From Cellulomonas xiejunii (GTDB lineage: Bacteria > Actinomycetota > Actinomycetes > Actinomycetales > Cellulomonadaceae): 64,000 bases of DNA. Under the pieces are notes generated by a model. The model was not told the DNA's origin. It did no database searches and saw only the letters and a program-made list of their open reading frames with translations. Shown here one piece after another: positions 28,321-36,263 of this stretch (position 1 is its first letter; every line of letters starts with the position of its first letter). The translations under genes were made by a program, and so were the position numbers. The stretch is from assembly GCF_024508315.1 (NCBI RefSeq), contig NZ_CP101987.1, forward strand, positions 124,001-188,000, given 5' to 3'.

Positions 28321-29097
28321 TCAGCGCTGGGGCAGCAGGACGGCGAGACGCTCGGCGGCCGCGGACAGCGGGCGCAGGAACTCGCCGAGGGCCTTGGCAC
28401 CCACGCGGTAGGCGGGGCACGCGATGGCGACGCCGGCGAGCACGTGGCCGTCGGAGCCGATCACGGGCACGGCGATCGCTCGGATGCCCTCCTCGTGCTC
28501 CTGGTCGGCGATGGCGAAGCCCTTGGTGCGCACACGGGCGATCTCGGCGGCGAACTGGTCGCGGTCGGTGATGGTGCGCTCGGTGTAGCGGTCGAGCGGC
28601 AGGCCCGCGACGAGCTCGTCACGGGTGCGCGGGTCGGCGAACGCGACGAGCACCTTGCCGATGCCCGTGCAGTGCAGCGGGCCGAGGCTGCCGGCCTCGC
28701 CCTTGACGCCGATCTGGTGGCGGGCCTCGACGTGGTGGACGTACAGCTGGTGCTGCCCGTCGCGCACGGACAGCAGGCTCGCCTCGGTGGTCACCTCGGA
28801 CAGCTTCTCCAGGACGGGCAGCGCGACGCCGCCGAAGCCGTGCGCCGCCGACACCCGGGCGCCGAGCTGGTAGACGCGCAGCCCCAGGCGGTAGCGGCGC
28901 GACTCCTCGTCGGCCTCGACGAAGCCGTCGCGGGCGAGCGACGCCAGCAGGCGGTGCGTGGTCGACAGGGGGTAGCCGGTCTGCCGCGCGAGCTGCGACA
29001 GCGGCGCGCCGTCGGAGTGCTCGCCGAGCACCGTCAGCAGGTGCAGCGCCTTGCCGACCATGTCGCGCGGCGGCTCGGACCTCGTCGTGACCTCCAT
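28321..29097 (-). CDS. IclR-family regulator of the adjacent sugar-acid cluster
   Basis: A 258-residue IclR regulator. The winged helix is VGKALHLLTVLGEHSDGAPLSQLARQTGYPLSTTHRLLASLARDGFVEAD. The effector domain has LGPLHCTGIGKVLVAF, GFAIADQEHEEGIRAIAVPV and a conserved Cys near the C-terminus (AIACPAYR). It is convergent with the MHS gene (14 bp apart) and divergent from the FAH-family gene. A dyad matching those before MHS lies in the 50-bp divergent spacer, consistent with control of both flanks and itself. Confidence 0.9.
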   Translation of the reverse strand: MEVTTRSEPPRDMVGKALHLLTVLGEHSDGAPLSQLARQTGYPLSTTHRLLASLARDGFVEADEESRRYRLGLRVYQLGARVSAAHGFGGVALPVLEKLSEVTTEASLLSVRDGQHQLYVHHVEARHQIGVKGEAGSLGPLHCTGIGKVLVAFADPRTRDELVAGLPLDRYTERTITDRDQFAAEIARVRTKGFAIADQEHEEGIRAIAVPVIGSDGHVLAGVAIACPAYRVGAKALGEFLRPLSAAAERLAVLLPQR

Positions 29098-29108
29098 CTG
29101 GAAAGGCT

Positions 29109-29123
29109 ATCCGCATCGTGGAA
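29109..29123. promoter_or_regulatory. Third copy of the TTCC-N7-GGAA dyad
   Basis: ATCCGCATCGTGGAA matches the two dyads at 26718-26752 in length, half-sites (one mismatch in TTCC) and seven-base spacing. It lies in the divergent spacer between the IclR regulator and the FAH-family gene. It also overlaps the GTG at 29118, a reason to prefer the downstream ATG at 29148 as that gene's start. Confidence 0.58.
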
Positions 29124-29147
29124 GCGCGCACCCCGGGGGGCGGCGGC

Positions 29148-29894
29148 ATGAGGCTCGTCCGGTTCTCCACCTCCCGCGCCGCGGGCGTCCGGCACGGCGT
29201 GCTCGACGGCGCGCGGGTCGTCCCCGTCGCCGGCCTCACCGACCCCGCCCCCACCGGCGCGGCCGTCCCGCTGACCGACGTCCGCCTGCACGCACCCGTG
29301 CAGCCCCGCACGGTCGTCGGCATGGCCCACAACACCGGCCCGGGCGACCGGCGGCTGCCGCCCGGCGCGTTCTACAAGCCCGCGTCGAGCGTCATCGGAC
29401 CCGGCGACGTCGTCGAGCTCCCCGACGTCGGCCGCGTCGACGCCGAGGCGGAGATCGCGCTCGTCGTCGGCCGCCGCAGCCGCGACCTAGGCCCCGACGA
29501 CGTCCGGGGCGCCGTGCTCGGGTGGACGTGCGCCGACGACGTCACGGCCCGCGACCTGCAGGCCCACGACGACTCGTGGGTCCGGGCCAAGGGGTACGAC
29601 ACCTTCACGCCGCTCGGCCCGTGGATCGAGACGGACCCCGCCTTCGACCCGGACGATGCCGTCGTCGCGCTCGACGGCATCGCCGCCGGCACCCACGGCC
29701 TCGCGCGGACGGCCACCGAGGTGCTGGTGTGGCTCACGTCGTTCGTCACGCTGGACGTCGGCGACGTCGTCCTGCTCGGAGCGCCCGGCCCCAGCCGTCC
29801 CCTCGCCGACGGCGACACCGCCCGTGTGCGTGTCGCCGGGCTGGGCGAGCTCGTCAACCCCGTGCGTGCGCGCGTCCCGGCGGTGGCCCGGTGA
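29148..29894 (+). CDS. Fumarylacetoacetate-hydrolase (FAH) family enzyme
   Basis: A 248-residue FAH-fold protein: QPRTVVGMAHNTGPGD ... AFYKPASSVIGPGDVVELP, the metal-binding DAEAEIALVVGRRSRDL, and GWTCADDVTARDLQ. This branch includes hydrolases and hydratases of 2-keto acids, among them diketo-deoxy-sugar-acid hydrolases. MRLVRFSTS at 29148 is chosen because it begins the usual N-terminal strand; the GTG ten codons upstream lies inside the operator. It overlaps the kinase by four bases (GTGA), so it belongs to the kinase-lyase-isomerase operon. Exact substrate unknown. Confidence 0.85.
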   Translation: MRLVRFSTSRAAGVRHGVLDGARVVPVAGLTDPAPTGAAVPLTDVRLHAPVQPRTVVGMAHNTGPGDRRLPPGAFYKPASSVIGPGDVVELPDVGRVDAEAEIALVVGRRSRDLGPDDVRGAVLGWTCADDVTARDLQAHDDSWVRAKGYDTFTPLGPWIETDPAFDPDDAVVALDGIAAGTHGLARTATEVLVWLTSFVTLDVGDVVLLGAPGPSRPLADGDTARVRVAGLGELVNPVRARVPAVAR

Positions 29895-30895
29895 GCGCCG
29901 TCGAGGCCGTGACCTTCGGTGAGGTCATGGGCATGCTCGTCGCCGACGAGCCTGGCGACCTCGCGGACGTCACCGTGTTCCGGCGTGCGCTCGCCGGCGC
30001 CGAGTACAACGTGGCCGTCGGGCTCGCGCGGCTCGGGCACCGCGTCGCGTGGCTGGGGCGCGTCGGTGACGACCCCGTCGGCCGGCACGCGCTCACCCAG
30101 ATGGCCGCTCACGGCGTCGTCACCGACGGCGTGCAGACCGACCCGCTGGAGCGCACGGGCCTGCAGCTCAAGTCGCGCGCCGACGGCGGCGACCCGCAGG
30201 TCGAGTACTTCCGGCGGCACTCCGCGGGCACGCGTCTGACCGCCACCCCGGCGACCGACGCGCTCCTGTCCGGCGCCCGGCACCTGCACGCCACGGGCAT
30301 CCCGCTCGCGCTCGGCGGCTCGATCGGGGACTTCGCGCACCACGCGATCGACGTCGCCCGCAGCGCCGGCGCGCGCATCAGCGTCGACCCGAACCTGCGC
30401 CCGGCGCTGTGGCCGTCGACCGAGGTCATGATGCGGGAGGTCAACCGGCTCGTCGAGCGCGCCGACTGGGTGCTGCCCGGTCTGTCCGAGGGGCGTCTGC
30501 TCACCGGTGCGGACGATCCCGCCGGCATCGCGCGGTACTACCTCGTGCGCGGCGCCCGGCTCGTCGTCGTCAAGGACGGCGCCCGTGGTGCGCACCTGTT
30601 CGCCGCTGACGGCCGCACCACCCGGGTCCGCCCGCTGCCCGTGCACTGCCTCGACACGGTCGGTGCCGGCGACGGGTTCGCCGCCGGCCTGGTCTCCGCG
30701 GCGCTCGACGCGTGGACCGGCGACGCGGCCGACGTGCCCGACCTCGACGCGCTCGGGCTGCGCGCCGCCGCGACCGGGGCGCTCGCGACCACGGTGCGCG
30801 GTGACCAGGAGGGCCTGCCGACCCGGGCGGCCCTCGACACCTTCCTCACCGCGGCCGCCGCTGCGGTGCCTGCTCCCGACGGACGGACGACGTGA
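29891..30895 (+). CDS. PfkB-family sugar kinase (2-keto-3-deoxygluconokinase-like)
   Basis: A 334-residue ribokinase-family enzyme. The N-terminal TFGEVMGMLVADEPG and AGAEYNVAVGLARLGHRVAWLGRVGDDPVGRH, and the C-terminal catalytic motif DTVGAGDGFAAGLV, with the Asp as base, are clear. The pattern is closest to 2-keto-3-deoxygluconate kinases. Its neighbour is a hexulose-phosphate-synthase-like lyase rather than a KDPG aldolase, which leaves the true substrate open. The GTG start overlaps the FAH stop, and its stop overlaps the lyase start. Confidence 0.87.
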   Translation: MSAVEAVTFGEVMGMLVADEPGDLADVTVFRRALAGAEYNVAVGLARLGHRVAWLGRVGDDPVGRHALTQMAAHGVVTDGVQTDPLERTGLQLKSRADGGDPQVEYFRRHSAGTRLTATPATDALLSGARHLHATGIPLALGGSIGDFAHHAIDVARSAGARISVDPNLRPALWPSTEVMMREVNRLVERADWVLPGLSEGRLLTGADDPAGIARYYLVRGARLVVVKDGARGAHLFAADGRTTRVRPLPVHCLDTVGAGDGFAAGLVSAALDAWTGDAADVPDLDALGLRAAATGALATTVRGDQEGLPTRAALDTFLTAAAAAVPAPDGRTT

Positions 30896-31575
30896 TGCAG
30901 CTGCAGGTGGCCCTCGACCGGATCCCCCTCGACCGGGCGGTCGCGCTGGCCGCGGCCGTCGCACCGTGGGTCGACGGCATCGAGGTCGGCACGTCGCTCG
31001 TCAAGCGGTACGGCGTCGAAGCCGTGCGAGCGGTCGTCGCCGCCGTCGCGGACGTCGGCGGCGAGTCCGTCGGCCCGCACGAAGGCGCAGGTGCCGGGCG
31101 GACGTGGGTGCACGCCGACCTCAAGACCGTCGACGACGCCGCAACCGAGGTCGGCCTCGCGCTCGACGCCGGTGCGCGGTCCGTCTCCGTCCTGGGCCTG
31201 GCGTCCGACGCGACCCTCGACACCGCCGTGCGCACCGCGGCCGCACGCGGCGGTGAGGTCGTCGTCGACCTCATGCTCACGTCGGACGCCCGCCGTGCCG
31301 CGCTCGCCGCGCGGCTCGACCCGGCGGTGCGCCTGGGCGCGCACGTCGGCAAGGACGACCAGGCCGCGGGGGCGAGCGTGCTCGACATGCTCGGCACGTG
31401 GGCGGCGGGCCGAGCGCTCGCGGTCGCCGGCGGCCTGGGCGTCGGCGACGTCCCCGCCCTGCGCGACGTGCCGGGTCTGCGGCTCGTCGTCGGGTCCGCC
31501 GTCACCGGCGCTGCCGACCCCGTGGCCGTCGTCCGCGCGCTCGACACGGCGCGCGTGGGTGTGCCCGTCGGGTGA
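30892..31575 (+). CDS. 3-hexulose-6-phosphate synthase-like lyase (OMPDC superfamily)
   Basis: A protein of about 226 residues with the OMP-decarboxylase-superfamily barrel: PWVDGIEVGTSLVKRYG, the catalytic segment HADLKTVDDA, GARSVSVLGLASDATL, AHVGKDDQAAGAS and AVAGGLG. This matches hexulose-phosphate synthases and 3-keto-L-gulonate-6-phosphate decarboxylases, which share these residues. The SIS isomerase gene next to it favours the synthase/lyase assignment (HPS-PHI pairing). Start is GTG at 30892 or ATG at 30895, both within the kinase stop. Confidence 0.84.
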   Translation: MMQLQVALDRIPLDRAVALAAAVAPWVDGIEVGTSLVKRYGVEAVRAVVAAVADVGGESVGPHEGAGAGRTWVHADLKTVDDAATEVGLALDAGARSVSVLGLASDATLDTAVRTAAARGGEVVVDLMLTSDARRAALAARLDPAVRLGAHVGKDDQAAGASVLDMLGTWAAGRALAVAGGLGVGDVPALRDVPGLRLVVGSAVTGAADPVAVVRALDTARVGVPVG

Positions 31576-31658
31576 CGACGCCCGACCCGCCCTCGCACCA
31601 CCCCCGACCAGGCACCATCCCGGGCCACCCCGCCCGCCTGACCACACCGGAGGACCCC

Positions 31659-32243
31659 ATGACCGACACCCTCACCGCCGCACCTACCGACACCGCAGGC
31701 CGGCTCGCTGCCGTCACCGACGAGATCGTCTCCGTCCTGGCACGCACGGACACCGCAGGGATCGACGCCGTCACGGCCGCCCTGCTCGGCGCCGGCCGCG
31801 TCTTCGTCACCGGCGATGGCCGCAGCGGGTTCATGGCCCGCGCGTTCGCGATGCGGCTCATGCACCTGGGCCTGCGCGTGCACGTCGTGGGAGAGACGAC
31901 GACGCCCGCCGTCGCCTCGGGGGACACGGTCGTCGCGGTGTCCGGCTCCGGCACGACGGCCGTGACCGTGCGGGTCGCGGAGCAGGCCGTGCAGGTCGGT
32001 GCCCGGGTCCTCGCGGTCACGACCGCCCCGACGTCACCGCTCGGTGCCGTGGCGGACGCGGTGCTCGTCGTGCCCGCCGCCACCCGGTTCCGCCGCGCGG
32101 GCGAGGCGCCGACGATCCAGCCGCTGTCGAGCCTGTTCGACCAGACCACGCACGTGCTGCTCGACGTCGTGTGCCTGGGCCTGGCCGATGCGCGCGAGGT
32201 GGACCACGCCGCCGCTGCCGCGCGCCACGCCCGCACGGAGTGA
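31659..32243 (+). CDS. 6-phospho-3-hexuloisomerase-like SIS-domain protein
   Basis: A 194-residue single SIS domain: VFVTGDGRSGFMARAFAMRLMHLGLRVHVVGETTTPAVASGDTVVAVSGSGTTAVTV, then QPLSSLFDQTTHVLLDVVCLGLA. Length and the GDGRSG / SGSGTT pattern match PHI enzymes that interconvert arabino-3-hexulose-6-phosphate and fructose-6-phosphate. GGAGGA precedes the ATG. The 83-base gap after the lyase has no clear promoter, so it probably belongs to the same operon. Confidence 0.85.
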   Translation: MTDTLTAAPTDTAGRLAAVTDEIVSVLARTDTAGIDAVTAALLGAGRVFVTGDGRSGFMARAFAMRLMHLGLRVHVVGETTTPAVASGDTVVAVSGSGTTAVTVRVAEQAVQVGARVLAVTTAPTSPLGAVADAVLVVPAATRFRRAGEAPTIQPLSSLFDQTTHVLLDVVCLGLADAREVDHAAAAARHARTE

Positions 32244-32267
32244 CCGATCCGCTCGTAGGGTGGCGGT

Positions 32268-33560
32268 GTGGACGAGTACGCGATGACCGGGTTCCGGGTG
32301 CGCGAGCACCACGTCGAGGTGCCGGTGGACCGGGCGGACCCGCAGCGGTTCGGCACGCTCGAGGTCTTCGCCCGGGAGATCGTCGACCCCGAGCGCGACG
32401 GGGACGACCTGCCGCTCCTGCTGTTCCTGCAGGGCGGGCCCGGCGGCATGGGACCGCGGCCGGTGCCCGGGGGTGGCTGGTGGGCGACCGCGCTGCGCAC
32501 GCACCGCGTGGTGCTGCTCGACCAGCGTGGGACGGGTCGCTCGTCGCGCGTCGACGGCGACGACGTCGCGGCGTTCGACGACGCCCGCACGGCCGCCGAC
32601 TACCTGGCGTGCTTCCGCGCCGACGCGATCGTCGAGGACGCCGAGCACCTGCGCCGGACCGTGTACGGCGGTCGACGGTGGACGACCCTCGGCCAGTCGT
32701 ACGGCGGGTTCGTCACCCTGACGTACTTGTCGCGGCACCCCGAGGCGCTCGACGCCTGCTGGGTCACCGGCGGTCTGCCGCCCGTGGGGGCGACCGCCGA
32801 GGACGTCTACGCCGCGACCTACCCGCGGCAGGCGGCGCGCAACCGCGCGCTGGCCCGCGCGTTCCCCGACGACGTCGGCCTGCTGGGCCGCCTGGCCGAC
32901 CGCGTCGCCGCCGGCGACGTCGTGCTGCCCACGGGGGAGACGCTGAGCGTCGAGCGGCTGCAGACCCTGGGGATGTCGTTCGGCATGAGCGCCGGTACCG
33001 ACGACCTGCACTGGCTGCTCGACACCGCGCTGGACCGCCGCGGCGAGCCGGCGCCCGGGTTCCTCGCGCAGGTCGCGTCGCGCACCGGGTTCGCGACCAA
33101 CCCGCTGTACCTGGTGCTGCAGGAGGTCATCTACCACTGCGGGCACCGCGAGCCCGGGTGGGCGGCGGCGGCCGAGCACGCGCGGCACCCGCGGTTCGCG
33201 GCCGACGCCCGCCCCCTGCAGCTGACGGGCGAGGCCGTGTACCCGTGGATGTACCAGCAGGTCGCGGCGCTGCGACCGTTCGCCGCCGTCGCCGAGGAGC
33301 TCGCGTCGCGCACCGAGTGGCCCGAGCTGTACGACGTCGACCGGCTCGCCGCCAACGAGGTGCCCGTCGCGGCGGTGCAGTACTACGACGACCCGTACGT
33401 CGACCTGGACCTGGCGCTGCGCACCGCGGACGGTCTGGGCAACGCGCAGGTGTGGATCACCAACGAGTACCTGCACGACGGCCTGCGCGTCGCGGGCGAC
33501 ACGATCCTGCCGCGGCTGGCGGACCTGACGTCGGGGCGGTGGACGGTCACCACCCGCTGA
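32268..33560 (+). CDS. Prolyl aminopeptidase-like alpha/beta hydrolase (S33)
   Basis: A 430-residue S33-like hydrolase. The oxyanion motif LLFLQGGPGGMGPRP, then VVLLDQRGTGRSSR and the nucleophile elbow GQSYGGF match proline iminopeptidases. The later QYYDDPYVD and ITNEYLHDGLR supply the expected acid and His regions. No signal peptide, so cytoplasmic. GTG start 24 bases after the isomerase; it could be read through from that operon but its role looks unrelated. Confidence 0.88.
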   Translation: MDEYAMTGFRVREHHVEVPVDRADPQRFGTLEVFAREIVDPERDGDDLPLLLFLQGGPGGMGPRPVPGGGWWATALRTHRVVLLDQRGTGRSSRVDGDDVAAFDDARTAADYLACFRADAIVEDAEHLRRTVYGGRRWTTLGQSYGGFVTLTYLSRHPEALDACWVTGGLPPVGATAEDVYAATYPRQAARNRALARAFPDDVGLLGRLADRVAAGDVVLPTGETLSVERLQTLGMSFGMSAGTDDLHWLLDTALDRRGEPAPGFLAQVASRTGFATNPLYLVLQEVIYHCGHREPGWAAAAEHARHPRFAADARPLQLTGEAVYPWMYQQVAALRPFAAVAEELASRTEWPELYDVDRLAANEVPVAAVQYYDDPYVDLDLALRTADGLGNAQVWITNEYLHDGLRVAGDTILPRLADLTSGRWTVTTR

Positions 33561-33567
33561 ACGGGTG
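33551..33567 (+). terminator. Small hairpin at the end of the S33 hydrolase gene
   Basis: CACCCG-ctgaa-CGGGTG forms a 6-bp stem around the stop codon. It may help end transcription before the OmpA-like lipoprotein gene, but it is short and lacks a T-run. Confidence 0.35.
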
Positions 33568-33646
33568 AGCCTGTGGACGGCTGCCCGGTCGATCCCGACA
33601 TCTCGGGCATGATGTGCGGTGCCCCCGCCTGTCTGGAGGATCGTCC

Positions 33647-35281
33647 GTGCCCGCTCCCCGGCGCCACCGCCACGTCCGCGTGACGACCGCGGCTGCGCTG
33701 GCCGCCGCCCTCACGGTCCTCGCGGCCTGCACCGGCGGTACTCCCGCACCCGCCCCTGAGGGCGCCGCCACGCCGACCGTCGCGCCCGGCCCGCAGCCCG
33801 ACGACGTGGTCGCGACCGCGGCGATCCCCAGCAACGGGTTCGACGTCGAGGTCGAGGTCTACCCGCTGGTCCGCCACGAGGAGTACGTCGTGCTCACCGT
33901 CGACTTCACCGCGGTCGCGCCCGCCGTCCCCGAGGACGACGCCGTGACCCTGTTCGGCTTCGGCGGCGCGGCGTTCACTGCCGAGATCATGTCCGGGCCC
34001 GTCAACCTCCGTCTGCTGGACCTCGAACGCGACGTCGTCCACCACGTCGCACGCGACGACAGGGGGCGCCCGGTCGTCAGCGACAACGAGTGGGATGTCA
34101 TCCGCACGTCGGACGGCACCCGGCTGCAGACGGCGTACGCCGCACCGCCGCCGGAGGTGACCAGCCTGTCCGTTCTCCTGCCCGGCGCGCCCCTCCTCGC
34201 TGAGGTGCCGGTGATCGAGGGCGACCTGCCGTCCCCCGTCCGGCCCGAGGTCCTGGAGAAGGAACGCGCGACGTCGACCGCCGTGCCGGAGCCGGACGGG
34301 CTGGAGTGGGACACGATCGTGGGCGCGCCGACGTTCCCCCTGGAGTCGGCGAGCGTCGAGCTCGACGGCGCTGTGCAGACCGTCGAGTCCGTCGAGAAGG
34401 TCGAGGTGACGCTCGGGTCGGACGTGCTCTTCGAGTTCGACCAGGCGACCCTCACCCCTGCCGCGAGTGAGGCGATCACGCTCGTGGCGCAGCGCATCGC
34501 CGAGCGTGAGCCCGGCACGGTCGCGGTCGTCGGGCACACGGACGACCAGGGTGACGACGCGTACAACCAGGACCTCTCCCAGCGCCGCGCGCAGACGGTC
34601 GCCGACACGCTCGCGGGGAGCATCGGCACGTCGTACCCGCTGCAGGTCGAGGGGCGGGGCGAGGCCGAGCCGTTCGTCGCCAACGACACGGAGGACAACC
34701 GCGCGCGGAACCGACGCGTCACCGTCACCCTGGCGTCGACGGTAGTGACGCGCACCGACCTGACGGCCACGGGCGAGCTGCCGCCGTTCGGCGAGGAGGG
34801 TGTCGCCGGGGCGGCGGGCGCGGGTCTGCGGCTCGGGACCGACAGGTCCCGCTGGGACCTCGACGCCACCGCGCGCCACGTGCACGGGCACCTCGTCGTC
34901 GACCTCGAGGTCGCCGCCCCCGATGACCAGGGCGAGTCGGTGTTCGGCGCGTTGAGCAACGTGCTGTCCTCGCACCGCGGCGACGACACGGTCGTGCCCA
35001 TGCAGAACTCCGGTCGGGTCACCGTGCTCGACGGCGCCCTGCGGCTCTACCCGCTGGACTACCGCACCGCCGACCGGGAGAACTTCCCCGGCGGCGAGTG
35101 GTGGACCGTCGCGGACCTCCAGGGCACGTTCACCATGGCCGGCGGTCAGCGACGCACGTTCAGCTTCGTGTACCCGCGCCTGGAGACGACCGAGGTGACG
35201 ATCCAGGCAGGGGACGGGACGTTCAACAGCGCGGACTTCCGGATGACGGGAGTGCCGGTGCTCTCCGACGAGGCCGGCTGA
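33647..35281 (+). CDS. OmpA-domain lipoprotein, copy 1
   Basis: A 544-residue protein with a lipoprotein signal ending LTVLAACTGG and a Pro/Ala-rich linker. An unrecognised N-terminal region opens with QPDDVVATAAIPSNGFDVEVEVYPLVRHEEYVVL. The OmpA-like peptidoglycan-binding domain follows (DVLFEFDQATLTPAASEAI ... VVGHTDDQGDDAYNQDLSQRRAQTV ... NRARNRRVTVTLAS). The C-terminal beta-rich region ends in FSFVYPRLETTEVTIQAG. GTG at 33647 follows GGAGGA and matches the start of the paralogue at 36264. Probably links the membrane to peptidoglycan. Confidence 0.87.
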   Translation: MPAPRRHRHVRVTTAAALAAALTVLAACTGGTPAPAPEGAATPTVAPGPQPDDVVATAAIPSNGFDVEVEVYPLVRHEEYVVLTVDFTAVAPAVPEDDAVTLFGFGGAAFTAEIMSGPVNLRLLDLERDVVHHVARDDRGRPVVSDNEWDVIRTSDGTRLQTAYAAPPPEVTSLSVLLPGAPLLAEVPVIEGDLPSPVRPEVLEKERATSTAVPEPDGLEWDTIVGAPTFPLESASVELDGAVQTVESVEKVEVTLGSDVLFEFDQATLTPAASEAITLVAQRIAEREPGTVAVVGHTDDQGDDAYNQDLSQRRAQTVADTLAGSIGTSYPLQVEGRGEAEPFVANDTEDNRARNRRVTVTLASTVVTRTDLTATGELPPFGEEGVAGAAGAGLRLGTDRSRWDLDATARHVHGHLVVDLEVAAPDDQGESVFGALSNVLSSHRGDDTVVPMQNSGRVTVLDGALRLYPLDYRTADRENFPGGEWWTVADLQGTFTMAGGQRRTFSFVYPRLETTEVTIQAGDGTFNSADFRMTGVPVLSDEAG

Positions 35282-35309
35282 GGACCACCTCTTGACGGCT
35301 CGCGGCGCC

Positions 35310-35453
35310 TCACGTCACGAGCGGGTGGATCGCGTACACCAGCCCCACGACGACACCCAGGACGATCGCCGCGCCCGTCCACACCAGCAGCCGGGCGATC
35401 CGGCGGGTGCGCCGTTCGTGGTCGTGCGGCTCGTCGCTCGCGCGTCCGGTCAC
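35310..35453 (-). CDS. Small single-TM protein
   Basis: A protein of about 47 residues: a basic, His/Arg-rich N-terminus (ASDEPHDHERRTRRIARLLV) and one TM helix ending VVVGLVYAIHPLVT. GTG at 35453 is my choice; the frame stays open to 35516. It converges on OmpA copy 1. The end of a homologous peptide (GLVFAVHPLLT) survives as a remnant after OmpA copy 2, which argues that this is a real gene carried in the duplication. Confidence 0.6.
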   Translation of the reverse strand: MTGRASDEPHDHERRTRRIARLLVWTGAAIVLGVVVGLVYAIHPLVT

Positions 35454-35556
35454 GTCGGGCCTCCCGGGTCGGCGGACGTCCGGGTCCACTGTGCCGCCGC
35501 GCCGCGGGACGCGCACCCTCGGGCCGTGCGGTTCGGGGTCGGGGGCGTCGCGGTCG

Positions 35557-35997
35557 TCAGGCCGCCGGCTGCCCGCCCGCGTGCCGCTCGGCCAGGGCCG
35601 CGTCGAGGTCCCGCAGGATCCGCTCGCACTCCTCGACGTCCCAGGGCGTGCCCGCGAGCTCGAACTCGAACAGCACGGGCCGGCCGGACCGCTGCGCGAT
35701 CTCCCGGGCCGCCTTCTGGTAGTACTGCCCGAAGTTCCGGTTGCCCGACCCCATGACGCCGACGAGCAGCCGCCGGTTGTGGGGTGAGGCCAGGAACCGT
35801 CGCACCGCCTCGGGGATCGTGTCGTTCGCGTCGTTGCCCGTCTTGTACGACGGGGTCAGCAGCACCCACGGCCCGTCGACCTCGCTGCGCCGGTGCTCGC
35901 GCTCGGCGAGGTTGCGCACCGGGCGGTCGAGCCGCTCGGCGAAGGTGCGGACCAGCCCGCTCGAGGACGAGTAGTAGTAGACGGGCGTGCGGCGCAT
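35557..35997 (-). CDS. nrdI: NrdI flavodoxin (orphan)
   Basis: A 146-residue NrdI. It starts with the phosphate loop VYYYSSSSGLVRTFAERLDRP and continues with WVLLTPSYKTG, VMGSGNRNFGQYY and RPVLFEFELAGTPWDVE. NrdI supplies oxidant to assemble the manganese cofactor of class Ib ribonucleotide reductase NrdF. It normally sits in nrdHIEF; here no nrdH, nrdE or nrdF is adjacent and it lies between two OmpA-like lipoprotein genes. An extra Ala/Gln tail follows the domain. Confidence 0.9.
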   Translation of the reverse strand: MRRTPVYYYSSSSGLVRTFAERLDRPVRNLAEREHRRSEVDGPWVLLTPSYKTGNDANDTIPEAVRRFLASPHNRRLLVGVMGSGNRNFGQYYQKAAREIAQRSGRPVLFEFELAGTPWDVEECERILRDLDAALAERHAGGQPAA

Positions 35998-36076
35998 CCC
36001 ACCAGCCCACCCCGTCGCGGCGGCGGGCGGCGCGGACGTTGGTCCCGGACATCGGCCCGCGGCCCCCGCGCCTTCG

Positions 36077-36122
36077 CCCGCGCGAGAGCAGCCAGTCGTC
36101 CTGGATCGCTCTCTCGCGCGGG
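36077..36122. repeat. 12-bp inverted repeat upstream of nrdI and OmpA copy 2
   Basis: CCCGCGCGAGAG (36077-36088) and CTCTCGCGCGGG (36111-36122) are exact reverse complements with a 22-base loop. They lie in the 266-bp spacer between the divergent nrdI and OmpA copy 2. It could be an operator or a stalled-transcript structure. It does not resemble an NrdR box. Confidence 0.6.
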
Positions 36123-36263
36123 AAGGGGAGGGTGGCGTCGGTCCTGGGAGTCCTCGCGGGGACCGACCCGTACGCCGGACGGGTGAGGTTGTGGACGGCG
36201 AAAGGCCTGGTCCGGACCTTTCGGGCATCATGGCGGCACCCCCCACCCCGCCAGGAGACCTCC

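Noticed and set aside
36077..36122. NrdR box controlling nrdI
   Set aside because: The inverted repeat is entirely GC-rich and unlike the AT-rich NrdR consensus (ACACWATATATWGTGT).
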